This document shows, piece by piece, positions 12,285 through 23,178 of a stretch of 64,000 bases of DNA. The position numbers and the translations under genes are program-made. Every line of letters starts with the position of its first letter. The stretch's first letter is position 1. The DNA is from Aegilops tauschii subsp. strangulata. Its lineage: Eukaryota > Streptophyta > Magnoliopsida > Poales > Poaceae. The notes below the pieces were generated by a model. The model saw only the letters and a program-made list of their open reading frames with translations, had not been told where the DNA came from and searched no databases. The stretch is taken from assembly GCF_002575655.3 (NCBI RefSeq), contig NC_053039.3, positions 378,239,633 to 378,303,632 of the forward strand, in the 5' to 3' direction.

Positions 12285-12740
12285 TTATGTTTCCTTCTTC
12301 GGAGGTGATGGTGTGATATTCTTGGCGATGATACTCCTCAGGATACGATTCTCTTCTTCGAGCTTATTGAGTTGCTGCTTGAGATCCATTATCTCCTTAC
12401 GAAGCTTTCCTATAACGGCCAAAGCTCCTTGCACCCAAGGGTGTTTCATAGCTGCGGGAGAACAAGTGACACTCTTCTTCATATTTTCATAAGAAAGAAA
12501 TCTAACATTGGAAGGGATAACCGAGTTTGGAATAGTCGAGCTCTGTAGTTCTCCCATTGTGAATCCAGCTCGGAAGCGAGAAGTGACTTCTTGATCCTCC
12601 TCCATGGCGTCTATCCTTTTCAAATCTGCCTCCATCTCTTCCTCCGTTGCTGGCCCAAAGTGGTCAGCATCACTATTTGTCCTTGATCTCGATGCCGGAT
12701 GAGACACCCGGCTCTCCCCGACTGACTCTTGAGAAGACAT
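12285..12740 (-). CDS. Small charged coiled-coil ORF after pol in C
   Basis: 151 residues, uninterrupted. The first half is acidic and serine-rich (MSSQESVGES, ATEEEMEADLKRID). The C-terminal 45 residues form a likely coiled coil (IGKLRKEIMDLKQQLNKLEEENRILR) followed by SPPKKET. It lies between the integrase gene and the 3' noncoding region, where Athila elements carry an extra ORF. I see no signal peptide or transmembrane helix, so calling it an envelope would not be justified. A decayed copy is present in B (7858-8263). That this ORF stayed open while pol decayed may be chance because it is short. Confidence 0.6.
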   Translation of the reverse strand: MSSQESVGESRVSHPASRSRTNSDADHFGPATEEEMEADLKRIDAMEEDQEVTSRFRAGFTMGELQSSTIPNSVIPSNVRFLSYENMKKSVTCSPAAMKHPWVQGALAVIGKLRKEIMDLKQQLNKLEEENRILRSIIAKNITPSPPKKET

Positions 12741-13005
12741 CTTGCTCTAATCTGCAGCAGCAACAGCTCGAAACACAAACAGAGGATAATTACGTGATAC
12801 AGGAGTCAAAACCTCCGGGAGATTATATAATGAATTTTTACCGACCAAAATATGTATCGTCCAAGAAAACGGAGTCCGGAGAGCACACGAGGTGCCCACG
12901 AGGCAGGGGGCGCGCCCTCCACACTCGTCGAGCCCTCGTGTCCTTCCCGGACTGCTTCTTATTTTTCTATTTTTCTAAATATTCCAAAACGGAGAAAAAT
13001 TGCCA

Positions 13006-13665
13006 TTAGAACTGTTTTGGAGTCGGTTTACTTACCGTACCACATACCAATTCCTTTTCGGATTCTGAAACATTCCGGAAAGTGTCCCTTATGTATTCCT
13101 CCGGGGTTACGGTTTCAATAACATTGGTTTCAACATTTACAGGATTACCTAAGATATAATGTTTAATTCTTTGACCGTTCACCACCTTCGGATTTGTGCC
13201 CTCGAAGTTGTTGATTTTTATGGCACCGGAACGATAGACCTCCTCGATAACGTAAGGACCTTCCCATTTAGAGAGATGTTTCCCTGCAAAAAATCTTAAA
13301 TGAGAGTTGTATAGCAATACATAATCACCTACATTAAACTCACGCTTTTCTATTCTTTTGTCATGCCATCTTTTAACTTTTTCTTTAAACAACTTGGCAT
13401 TCTCATAGGCTTGGGTTCTCCATTCATCAAGTGAGCTAATGTCAAATAACCTCTTCTCACCGGCAAGTTTGAAATCATAGTTGAGCTCTTTAATGGCCCA
13501 ATATGCCTTATGTTCTAGTTCGAGAGGTAAATGACATGCTTTTCCATAAACCATTTTATACGGAGACATACCCATAGGATTTTTATATGCAGTTCTATAG
13601 GCCCACAATGAATCATCCAGTTTCTTGGACCAATTCTTTCTAGATCTATTAACAGTCTTTTGCAA
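13006..13665 (-). pseudogene. Integrase, C-terminal half (element C)
   Basis: Encodes the end of the integrase core (DSLWAYRTAYKNPMGMSPY, a hallmark of the Gypsy integrase core end) and the C-terminal module (FDISSLDEWRTQAYENAK, KWEGPYVIEEVYRSGAI). It is in a different frame from the core piece at 13754-13972. The segment between, which would hold the third catalytic residue, contains in-frame stops. Integrase inserts the cDNA copy into the host chromosome. This copy is inactive. Confidence 0.85.
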
Positions 13666-13753
13666 AATTAATTTGAGCTCTCAATTACTCAATTCTACTT
13701 GACCACTAGACTATGGGTGATAAGGAGATGCAATTCTATGATTAACAAAATAC

Positions 13754-13972
13754 TTAGCAAGCATTACGAAAAGAACCATGAATAAAATGTGAACCGCCGT
13801 CAGTCATTAAATATCTAGGGACTCCAAACCTCGGAAAAATAACTTCTTTAAGCATTTTAATAGAAGTGTTATGATCAGCACTACTAGTTGGAATAGCTTC
13901 TACCCACTCAGTAATGTAATCAACAGCAACTAAAATATGTGTATATCCATTAGAGGCAGGAAACGGTCCCAT
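13754..13972 (-). pseudogene. Integrase core fragment (element C)
   Basis: Encodes MGPFPASNGYTHILVAVDYI and, further on, YLMTDGGSHF, which holds the second catalytic aspartate of the D,D(35)E core. The upstream part of the protein lies beyond MITE J, which interrupts the gene between DVWGFDY and MGPFP. Removing J and one 9-bp duplication would leave both sides in the same frame, so J entered a gene that was continuous here. Confidence 0.85.
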
Positions 13973-13980
13973 ATAATCAA

Positions 13981-14833
13981 GGGATAATTAGATTTATGCC
14001 CCTAGTTGTGTCCCACTCGTCTGTTTTACCCCTAATTCCCAAAAGTCACCGGTTCTGTCCAAGTCACTTTGATCCTCTTATGCTTTTGCCCTTTGACCGT
14101 TTGACCGTCAGTTTGAAAACTTCATAACTAATTCATACAAAATCAAAAAAATGCAAATAAGATACCAAAATGTTCAGAAAAATATCACCTATATGTCAGT
14201 GTCATTTGCATTCATGAAAAAAGTGTTGGAAAGTGCACATCCGAGTTTTAGCTCTTTTGATACCACCATGAATAGTAAACTCTAAAAAAATTCAAAAAAA
14301 TCAAAAAAAAAATGGTGGCAAAGAACGACAAGTGTTCTAAGTGCTTGCCAAGTTTCATTAGGGAACGACGTTCGTGGAAGTCGTGGCAAAAAAATAATCT
14401 ATTTTGGGGTGCTGATTGTTTTTTTGCCGCGGCACCCACGAATGTTATTCCCTGATGAAACTTGGCAGGCACTTAAAACATTTGTCATTCTTTGCCACCA
14501 AATTATTTTTGAATTTTTTTGAACTTTTTTAGATTTTACTATTCATGGTGGTAGCATAAGAGCTAAAACTCGGATGGGCACTTTCCAACACTTTTTTCAT
14601 GAATGCAAATGACACTGACATATAGGTGATGTTTTTCTGAACATTTTGGTATCTTATTTGCATTCTTCTGATTTAGTATGAATTAGTTATGAAGTTTTCA
14701 AACTGATGGTCAAACGGTCAAAGGGCAAAATCATAAGAGGAGCAAAGTGATTTGGACAGAACCGATGACTTTTGGGAATTAGGGGTAAAACAGACGAGTG
14801 GGACACAACTAGGGGCATAAATCTAATTATCCC
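13981..14833. mobile_element. Mutator-like hairpin MITE J
   Basis: 853 bp flanked by the 9-bp duplication tataatcaa (13972-13980 and 14834-14842). Ends are gggataattagatttatgcc and its reverse complement. The inverted arms run almost to the centre, near 14400, so nearly the whole element can fold into one hairpin. A 9-bp duplication and long inverted repeats fit non-autonomous Mutator-like elements. No coding capacity; the short ORF inside is a by-product of the palindrome. It sits in C's integrase. Confidence 0.9.
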
Positions 14834-15833
14834 TATAATCAAAGCCCCAAACATCAAATGGTTCAAGAACAAGTGAATAATTCATAGGCATTTCTTGACG
14901 TCTACTAATATTACCAATTCTTTGACATTCATCACAAGATAAGACAAACTTACGGGCATCCTTGAAGAGAGTAGGCCAATAAAAACCGGATTGCAATACC
15001 TTATGTGCAGTTCTATCTCCAGCGCGGTGTCCTCCATAAGCCTCGGAGTGACACTTGCGTAGGATTTGTCCCTGTTCATGCTCAGGTACACAACGCCTAA
15101 TAACACCATCTACTCCTTCTTTATAAAGATGTGGGTCATCCCAAAAGTAATGTCTCAAATCATAGAAAAACTTTTTCTTTTGCTGGTATGTGAAACTAGG
15201 TGGTATAAATTTACCAACGATGTAATTAGCATAATCAGCATACCATGGAGTAGTACGAGAAGCATTTATGACATTTAATTGTTCATCAGGAAAGCTATCA
15301 TCAATAGGTAGTGGGTCATCAAGAACATTTTCTAACCTAGACAAGTTGTCTGCAACGGGATTCTCAGCTCCCTTTCTATCAATAATATGCAAATCAAATT
15401 CTTGTAGCAAGAGAACCCATCTAATAAGTCTAGGTTTAGCATCTTTCTTTTCCATAAGATATTTAATAGCAGCATGATCAGTGTGAATAGGTACTTTAGA
15501 ATCAACAATATAAGGTCTGAACTTATCACAAGCAAATACAATTGCTAAGAATTCTTTTTCAGTAGTAGCATAATTTCTCTAGGCATTGTCTAGAGTTTTA
15601 CTAGCATATTGAATAACATTTAATTTCTTATCAACTGTTTGCCCTAGAACAGTACCTATAGCATAATCAGCAGCATCACACATAATTTCAAAGGGTAAAT
15701 TCCAATCAGGTGGCTGAACAATAGGTGCAGAAATTAATGCTTTCTTAAGTATTTCAAATGCTTCTACACAATCATCATCAAAGACAAATGGTATATCTTT
15801 TTGTAATAAATTAGTCAGAGGCCGAGAGATTTT
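14834..15833 (-). pseudogene. RNase H and integrase zinc-finger region (element C)
   Basis: Minus-strand polyprotein section following RT in the same frame. From 15833 it covers RNase H, with an internal stop near 15580 (in KTLDNA*RNYA). The open part 14823-15455 continues with [11 protein letters not shown] just upstream and then [20 protein letters not shown]. Next comes the integrase HHCC zinc finger: H136 and H143 in [19 protein letters not shown]174 and C177 in SCDECQR. It ends at DVWGFDY where MITE J is inserted. RNase H removes the RNA strand during reverse transcription, and the zinc finger helps integrase multimerise. Confidence 0.85.
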
Positions 15834-17120
15834 TTAGAAGTCCTTAATGAACCTCCTATAAAAACCGTCATGACCGAGGAAACCTCTTATACCTTTGATG
15901 TCCTTGGGACATGGCATCTTTTCAATAGCATCAACTTTAGCTTTATCAGCTTCAATGCCTCTTTCAGAAATTTTATGCCCCAAGACAATACCTTCATTAA
16001 CCATAAAGTGGCACTTTTCCCAATTCAAGACAAGATTAGTTTCTTCACATCTCTGCAAAACTCGATCAAGGTTGCTCAAGCAATCATCAAAAGAGGATCC
16101 ATAGACGGAGAAGTCGTCCATGAAAACCTCGCAAATCTTTTCACAAAAGTCAGAGAATATAGCCATCATGCATCTTTGAAAGGTAGCAGGTGCATTACAT
16201 AAACCAAAAGGCATGCGTCTGAAAGCAAAAGTACCGAAAGGACAAGTAAAAGTGGTCTTAGCTTGATCATCAACTGACACAAGTATTTGAGAGAAACCAG
16301 AATAACCATCTAGAAAGCAAAAATGTGTATGTTTGGATAATCTTTCTAGCATTTGATCAATAAAAGGTAGGGGGTCATGATATTTTTTAGTAGCTTTATT
16401 TAATTTGCGGAAATCAATACCATCCTATAACCTGTAATAATTCTTTGCGGAATCAATTCATCTTTATCATTAGGAATGACAGTAATGCCTCCCTTCTTAG
16501 GAACACAATGGACAGGACTTACCCACTGACTATCAGCAACGGGATAGATTATACCTGCCTCAAGGAGCTTTAGTATTTCCTTTCTTACCACTTCTTTCAT
16601 CTTAGGATTCAGCCGTCGTTGATGATCAATAACTGGTTTGGTATCTTTCTCCAAATTTATTTTGTGTTGACATAGAGTGGGACTAATGCCCTTAAGATCA
16701 TCAAGAGTATATCCAATAGCAGCACGGTGTTTCTTCAGAGTTTTCAATAATTTTTCCTCCTTCTCTGAAAGGTTAGCACTAATAATAACAGGATATATTT
16801 TCTTTTCATCAAGATAAGCATATTTAAGAGTATCAGGCAATGGTTTAAGCTCAAACACGGGATCACCCTTGGGTGGAGGAGGATCCCCTAGGATTTCAAC
16901 ATGCAAGTTGTGTTTCAGATTAGGTCCCTGTTTAAAGAACACTTCATCTATTTCCCTTCTTTCATTCATAAACATATCATTTTCATGGTCTAGAAAATAT
17001 TGTTCTAAAGGATCACTAGGAGGCACGGCAATAGAAGCAAGACTAATAATTTCATCTTTACTAGGCAATTCCTCTTCACGGTGTTGTCTACGAAATTTAG
17101 AGAAATTAAACTCATGAGAC
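15834..17120 (-). pseudogene. Reverse transcriptase (element C)
   Basis: Two frames. The first (16400-17120) begins MSHEFNFSKFRRQHREEE and includes the RT N-terminal part (LEAGIIYPVADSQWVSPVHC). The second (15834-16352) carries FLDGYSGFSQI, RRMPFGLCNAPATFQR and the catalytic motif FMDDFSVYG (about 16112-16124), a variant of YxDD usual in Athila. A frameshift near 16420 and a stop at 15834 break the frame. The gene is cut at 17120/17121 by CACTA H, which separates it from the protease at 27489. RT makes the cDNA of the element in cytoplasmic particles. Confidence 0.9.
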
Positions 17121-17144
17121 ATACACTACTGGAATCAGCTAATT

Positions 17145-17460
17145 TGCCATCTGCCAGCTCTTTGCCGTCTGCTAGCTGACGGCAAAGAAGCTCTTTGCCA
17201 TCAGCTACCCAAAAGCAGACGGCAAAGAAATGGCAGACGACAAAACAGGTCTTTGCCATCTGCCAGCTCTTTGCCATCTGCTAGCAGACGGCAAAGAATC
17301 TTTGCCGTCCGCTGGCAGACGGCAAAGAGAGAGGTGGCCCCCACCCCCCGCCTGTTTGGAAAAAACTGAACGCCCCACCTCTTTGCCGTCTGCTAGCAGA
17401 CGGCAAAGAGACAAGAAGGCGGACGGCAAAGATTGGCGGACGGCAAAGAGGAGAGTACCT
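17145..17460. repeat. Left subterminal palindrome array of H
   Basis: Around ten degenerate copies of ctttgccgtctgc and its complement gcagacggcaaag in both orientations. In En/Spm elements the subterminal repeats bind a transposon-encoded protein. The matching array is at 26960-27480. Confidence 0.85.
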
Positions 17461-17464
17461 AACG

Positions 17465-18615
17465 GCCCGTACCCCCCCCCCGCCCGTTACTCTCTGTTCT
17501 CTCCCTCTCTCTCCTCCCCGACGAGTCCCGCCACCACATCCCACCCCACCGCCGCCGCCGCCGCCCGCCGCGTGCCGCCGCCCCCACCACTCGCCGCCGC
17601 CCGGTCGCCCCACCACCCCGCCGCCCCAGCGCCCCCCCCCCCCCGCCCCGTCGCCACTGCCGCCCGGCGCCGTCGCCCCACCACCCGGCGCCCCACCGGC
17701 CCCCCGCCCCGTCTCCCCCGCCGCCCCGGCGCCCCGGCCCCCCCGCGCCCCACCGCCCCGTCGCCCCCCGCCCCGGCCCCCCGCCGCCCCGGCGCCCCCC
17801 CCCCCCGCGCCCCACCGCCCAGGCCGCCCCGCACCACTCCTCCACCGGCCACCTCCTCCACCGGCCACCTCCTCCACTGGCCCTGCCCCAGGTGAGCTCT
17901 ACCTCCTCTTTTTTTCCTTTTTTCTGTTTTTTTAGTTTTAGGTTTATGTTTAGTTTAGATTTAGTTTTAGTTTTAGTTTTAGGTTTAGATTTAGTTTTTT
18001 CCTTTTTTCTGTTTTATTAGTTTTAGGTTTATGTTTAGTTTAGATTTAGTTTTAGTTTTAGATTTAGGTTTATTTTAGTTTGAGGAAAGAAGAAGAAGAA
18101 GAAGAAGAAGAAGAAAAAAAGAGGAGAGGAGGAGAAGAAGAAGAGGAAATAGGAAAGGAAGAAGAAGAAGAAGAAGAAGAGGAGGAGAAGAAAAAAGAAG
18201 AAGAGGAAGAACAAGAAGAAAAAAGAGGAGAGGAGGAGAAGAAGAAGAGGAAAAAGGAAAGGAGGAAGAAGAAGAAGAAGAAGAAGAAGAAGAAGAAGGA
18301 AAAAAAAGGAAGAAAAGGAAGAAAAGGAAGAAGAGGAAGAAGAAGAAAAGGAAAAAAGAGGAAAAAACCCCGACCCGACACGGCACCCCGACCCCGACCC
18401 GGCACCCCGACACGACACCCCGACCCCTAGACCCCGACCCCGACACCCCGACACCCCGACCCCGACCCTGACCCCGACACTCCGACCCCGACACCGACAC
18501 GGCACCCCGACCCCGACCCGGCACCCCGACCCGACACCCCGACCCCGAGACCCCGACCCCGACCCCGACACGGCACCCCGACACCGACACGACACCCCGA
18601 CCCCCGACACCTCCC
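17465..18615 (+). other. Low-complexity leader and probable first intron of H
   Basis: C/CCG-rich block 17465-17890, followed by ccaggtgagc, a plausible splice donor near 17891. Then come two copies of a T-rich block with ttttaggttta-like repeats (about 17905-18080), a purine tract of gaagaa (18082-18365) and a ccccgac/ccccgacac minisatellite (18366-18610). Long ORFs on both strands here are products of the biased composition. Likely an untranslated exon and intron upstream of the transposase, by inference from position. Confidence 0.55.
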
Positions 18616-19035
18616 GAAAAGGTGTTCTTTGGCCTTCCAGAGGCCGACGGGGTCATATATTTGTGAATTATTAGTTAGGTCATATATTTTTCAATTTTTT
18701 ATGAAAAACATCATATATAATTGTGTTGATCGGGTAGTTTTAAATGTGTAGTTGTTTCATCGCTGCGAGGTTTGGTGTTCGACGACCTCGCCGTGCGTTT
18801 GACGAGCTCTGCCCCTTCGTTCGTGGGTGAGCACAAATGACATGTCCTCCTCCCCCATTAATTATTTGATCTATTCCGATGAAAGTTGATAGCTAGCTAT
18901 ATATGTGTCTTGAATCATCAGTATGCGTAACCAATATGTGTCTCCCGTTCGAAAGCGTCATAGTTATAAATATGCATGCATTTGCATATTTATAACCTTG
19001 ATTCTTTCGAATTGTCCAACGCTATCCATGGACAT

Positions 19036-19253
19036 CCCGAGTATGTTTAGATTGGGTTCGTTTTCCCACATGCTTTGCTCCGGATCTGACGCATAAGTTT
19101 CGTCAGTGCCTCCCCTGTTGTTCTCCGGGTACACATCCTCTCTATTTATTGCAGAGACGTGTATCAGGAGAACAGCGGGGAGGTGCTGCCGAAATTTTGC
19201 GTAGGATCCGGAGCATAGCATGGGAAAATGAACCTAATCTAAACATACTCGGG
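19036..19253. repeat. Inverted repeat (foldback) upstream of the transposase in H
   Basis: Left arm about 19036-19134 and right arm about 19160-19253 pair at roughly 85 percent, with a loop of about 25 bases. The outer ends cccgagtatgtttagatt and its complement are perfect. No target duplication is evident. It lies about 150 bp before the transposase ATG. A short (ta)n run follows at about 19350-19367. Confidence 0.85.
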
Positions 19254-19399
19254 TGGGATTAGGACCTATCATTACCTATTAGAGTGTAGGTTGCATGGAC
19301 GTAATAAAATTGACAAAGTAGATCAACTGATGAATATATACATGGTGAATTATATATATATATATATTTGTTGTGTGTCTAGTAGCTCTGAAAGTCAAG

Positions 19400-22300
19400 A
19401 TGAGTGATCGTGCGTGGATGTACACCGGTCACACTGGTCAGAACAAATGGAGCACTGAATGGTTCACAAAAACCAAGGGGTTTGTGCGAGCCGCATTTGC
19501 AAATGGCCAGAGGAAAACCTGGTGCCCCTGTTTACGGTGCGGCAATTGGGAAAAGAGGACAGAGGCTGAAATGGGCAAACACCTGCAGAAGAGTGGTTTT
19601 ACGCCCGATTATACGGTGTGGACATTTCATGGTGAGTCTGCCCAACGTGACCGAGCTGAGGTGGATCGTCGTCGCACCGACGAGCATGGTACCGGATGGA
19701 AAACACGGTGCAAGACTTCGATGATGCTCGGGATTCGGACGAGGAGATGGAGGAATCAGCAAAGGCCTTCAATGAAATGTTGGAGTCTTCAAAACGTCCG
19801 CTCCATGAGCACACTGAGCTTTGTCAGTTGGATGCCATCTCACAAGTAATGGCTCTGAAGGCTCAGTTCAACTTGGGCAGAGAATGCTACGATGCAATGA
19901 TGACAGTATTTGGACGCTTTCTACCCAAAGGCCATGTAATGCCTACAAACCTGTACCAGTCGGACAAAATCCTCCGTGCACTGAAGATGCCCTATGATAA
20001 GATACATGCCTGTGAGAAAGGATGTGTCTTGTTTAGGCTTGACTATGCGGACTTGAACTATTGTCCCATTTGCAAGTCTTCCAGGTATGTTGTCGTAGAC
20101 AACGGTATGGGTGAGAAGACACAGACCAAAATCCCCGTTAGTGTTCTTCGGTATATGCCAATCGTACCAAGACTTCAAGGTCTTTTCATGGTCGAAGAGA
20201 CGGCCAGACAGATGACATGGCACAAAACGGGCAAAAGAACCGAACTAGATGCAGATGGGAATCTGATGATTGTACACACATCGGATGGTGTTGCGTGGAA
20301 AAAGTTTGATGAATTACATGGTGACAAAGCGGCAGATCCGAGGCATCCTCGAGTTGGCATCAGCACGGATGGGTTCAGTGTGTTTGGTATGACGGCAGCC
20401 CAATACAGTTGTTGGCCCGTATTTGTCTTTCCACTCAGTCTCCCCCCCGGACAGATTATGCAAAGAAAGAACATTTTCCTGACGTTGATAATTCCAGGGC
20501 CCAACTATCCGGGGAAAAATACGAATGTGTACATGCAGCCGCTTAAGGACGAATTGCAAGAAGCCTGGGATAATGGGTTCAAGACATACGACGCCTATAG
20601 CAAACGGAACTTCATAATGCATGTCTGGTACATGTACTCGACGCATGACTTGCCGGCGTATGTGCTATTCGTTGGCTGGTGTGTGCATGGAAGGTTCCCG
20701 TGCCCCACATGCAAGGGAGCTCTTGAGTTTCGTTGGCTTCAGGCCGGTCGCAAGTTTTCTTGCTTCGACATGCATAGGCAGTTCCTGAATCCTCGCCATA
20801 AGTTCAGGAAAGACAAGAAGAACTTCATCAGAGGTAGAGTTGTCAAAAACTCTGCACCACCTGCATTGACAGGCCAACAGACCCTGGATCAGTTAAACGC
20901 TCTCGAGCCAAATCCAGGGCGTCGAGGGTACTTCAAGGGGTATAATTCTAAGCACGCCTGGACTCACAAAACATGCTTATGGGATCTGCCTTACTTCAAA
21001 GACCTCCTTTGCCCACACAACATCGACGTGATGCACACTGAGAAGAATATCGCCGAGGCACTTTTTGGTACATTGTTCGGCATAGATGGGAAGTCAAAGG
21101 ATAATACTAAGGCTAGAGTCGATCTGGAGGCGCTAGGTGATAGGCCGTTACGAAACATGAAAGAACTGAAAGGAAAGCAGAACTGGACGAAGCCAAAGGC
21201 ATGGTTCAATCTTGGAAGGCTAGCTATGAGGAAAATTATCTTGTGGGTGAAAATGCAGTTGATGTTCCCCGATGGGTATGCAGCGAATCTACAGAGGGGA
21301 GCCAGTCTTGATAAATTGAAGATATTTGGTCTCAAGAGTCATGATTGGCACATACGGATTGAGCGGGTAATGTCGGTGATGTTGCGTGGCTTCATCCCTG
21401 AGGATGAATGGCTAGTACTGGCAGAACTCAGCTATTTCTTCCGTGTTCTTTGTGCGAAAGAACTATCGCCTGGCGTGCTAGAAGAAATGGAAGAGTTGGC
21501 GCCGGAGTTGATCTGCAAGTTAGAGAAGATCTCTCCACCGGGCTTCTTTAATCCAATGCAACATTTGATTTTGCATCTCCCGACCGAGGCAAGATTGGGG
21601 GGGGGGGGGCCGTGCAAAATCGTTGGTGCTACCCAACTGAGAGGATGCAGAAGACGCTTCGACAAAAATGAAAAAATAAACGTAGAATTGAAGCATCGAT
21701 GGCTGAGGCATTCATCACTGAGGAGGCGGCAAACTTCGTGACAGCACACTACGAAGCCAAAAATCGTCATTTGCATAATCCGAAGCCTCGGTACAATGCT
21801 GACAACCCTAAAAAGGGTGGATCCAACCTCAGCCTATTCAAAGGGAATCTCGCACCAGCCAGTGTTTCAAATCCAATATCTTTGGATAACGAACAATGGC
21901 GGACCATTTCGTTGTATATCTTCAACAACCTGATAGAAGTGCGGCCGTACATCGAGTAAGTTCTCGGTACATAGTTTCGCAACTTCTATTTCCTTTGAAC
22001 TGCTCTTATTCCTGGATATTTCATACAGTCGATACGTCGCCTTATTCTCGTATGGAGCGGTGATCCAAAAGGATTCTGTCGAAGAGTATGAGCTTCTCGC
22101 AAAGCAAGGAGGCGGCTATCCCGGTTTCATCTCTTGGTTCAAACAAACGGTAATTTCTATTAGACAATTTCATTTCATTCGCTAATTTGTGCGTAATGCA
22201 ACAATCATTTCATATTAAACTTGTAGGCTAATTCAGAGTCTATGGACGCCGAATTGAGACAAGTCGCTAATGGTTTTGACTATAAGGTCCGTTCATTTGA

Positions 22301-23044
22301 CAAATACGACATCAACGGGTATCGCTTTCGTACCTATGGCAAAGAGCTATTTATGGCCGACCGAAAGTCTACAAATTGTTGTGTATCTGCTATCGGCGAA
22401 GGAGGTACCGAGTATTATGGGAGAGTTGAAGCAATTTATGAACTTCTATTCTATGGTGAAAACCCACCGAATGTCGTAGTCTTCAAATGTTATTGGTTTC
22501 AGCCGAAGGAGACTAGAAGGACTCATGAACATATAGGGCTAGTTGAAATCAACCAAAGCACCCATTTAGATGTTCCTGATGTCTATATTATGGCTCAACA
22601 GGCGACCCAAGTATTCTATCTACCGTGGGCCTGCCAACTAATCCAAATCTGAAAGGTTGGGATGTCGTTTATGAAGTGCCGCCACATGCTAGACTATGTC
22701 CCCCAAAGGAAGAGGATTATGAACCTCACATTAACCCAGACACATATGAAGGAGAATTCTTCCAAGAGACACGTATTTCCAAAAAGCGTTTCAAGAACCG
22801 CTATACTTCACCCCAAAACATTGAAGTAGACAGCGACAGTGAATCCGACATCACCCCAGAGGAGGAACAAGAAGAGCCGGAACAAGAAGAGGTTACTGCT
22901 GCGGATGACCTGTCATTGCTTGACCGATTACGTCAAGGTGGCCTTCCACATGTTGATGCCACCGAACCCTATGAGCCCGTCATTGATTATAGTGATGATG
23001 ATGATTATGCATTTATTGATGATACTGATCAAGATTATTACTAG
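19400..23044 (+). pseudogene. TNP2-type CACTA transposase, frameshifted
   Basis: Catalyses excision and integration of CACTA elements. Starts at ATG 19400 (MSDRAWMYTGHTGQNKW), the transposase-associated N-terminal domain with paired cysteines (CPCLRC). A one-base frame change near 19660-19695 leads into the long frame 19696-21741. That frame holds the TNP2 core: CPICKSSRYV, FGMTAAQYSCWPVFVFPLSL, CPTCKGALEFRWL, and HNIDVMHTEKNIAEALFGTL with the acidic residues of the RNase H-like fold. An expanded G tract at about 21597-21609 shifts the frame. The DUF4218-like part then continues at 21699-21955 (MAEAFITEEAANFV). Introns with gt-ag ends follow 21955 and 22149. The exon from 22227 carries a DUF4216-like domain (FDKYDINGYRFRTYGKEL), with a further shift near 22637 and an acidic tail ending at 23044. 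Confidence 0.9.
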
Positions 23045-23178
23045 TGTCAGGTATTAAATTTTTTTTATGTTGTACTTGATGATGATACACTTAAGTGATA
23101 CACATATTATTATTCATGTCGGTCTTTTTTTATGTTGTACTAATTTCGTTTACTGTTTGTCATGGCAGGTGTTGAAAG

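Noticed and set aside
12285..12740. Envelope gene of an endogenous retrovirus-like element
   Set aside because: The position after pol would allow it, but no signal peptide, membrane helix or glycosylation pattern is visible; it is kept only as a small unknown ORF.
14248..14472. 74-residue minus-strand ORF
   Set aside because: Lies wholly within MITE J and arises from its palindrome.
17230..17895. 221-residue + strand ORF and several minus-strand ORFs in the GC-rich start of CACTA H
   Set aside because: They run through subterminal repeats and a CCG-rich block. Compositional artefact; at most an untranslated exon.
18035..18656. ORFs rich in E/K, or in S/F and G/V, on both strands
   Set aside because: Direct translation of the gaagaa and ccccgac repeats.
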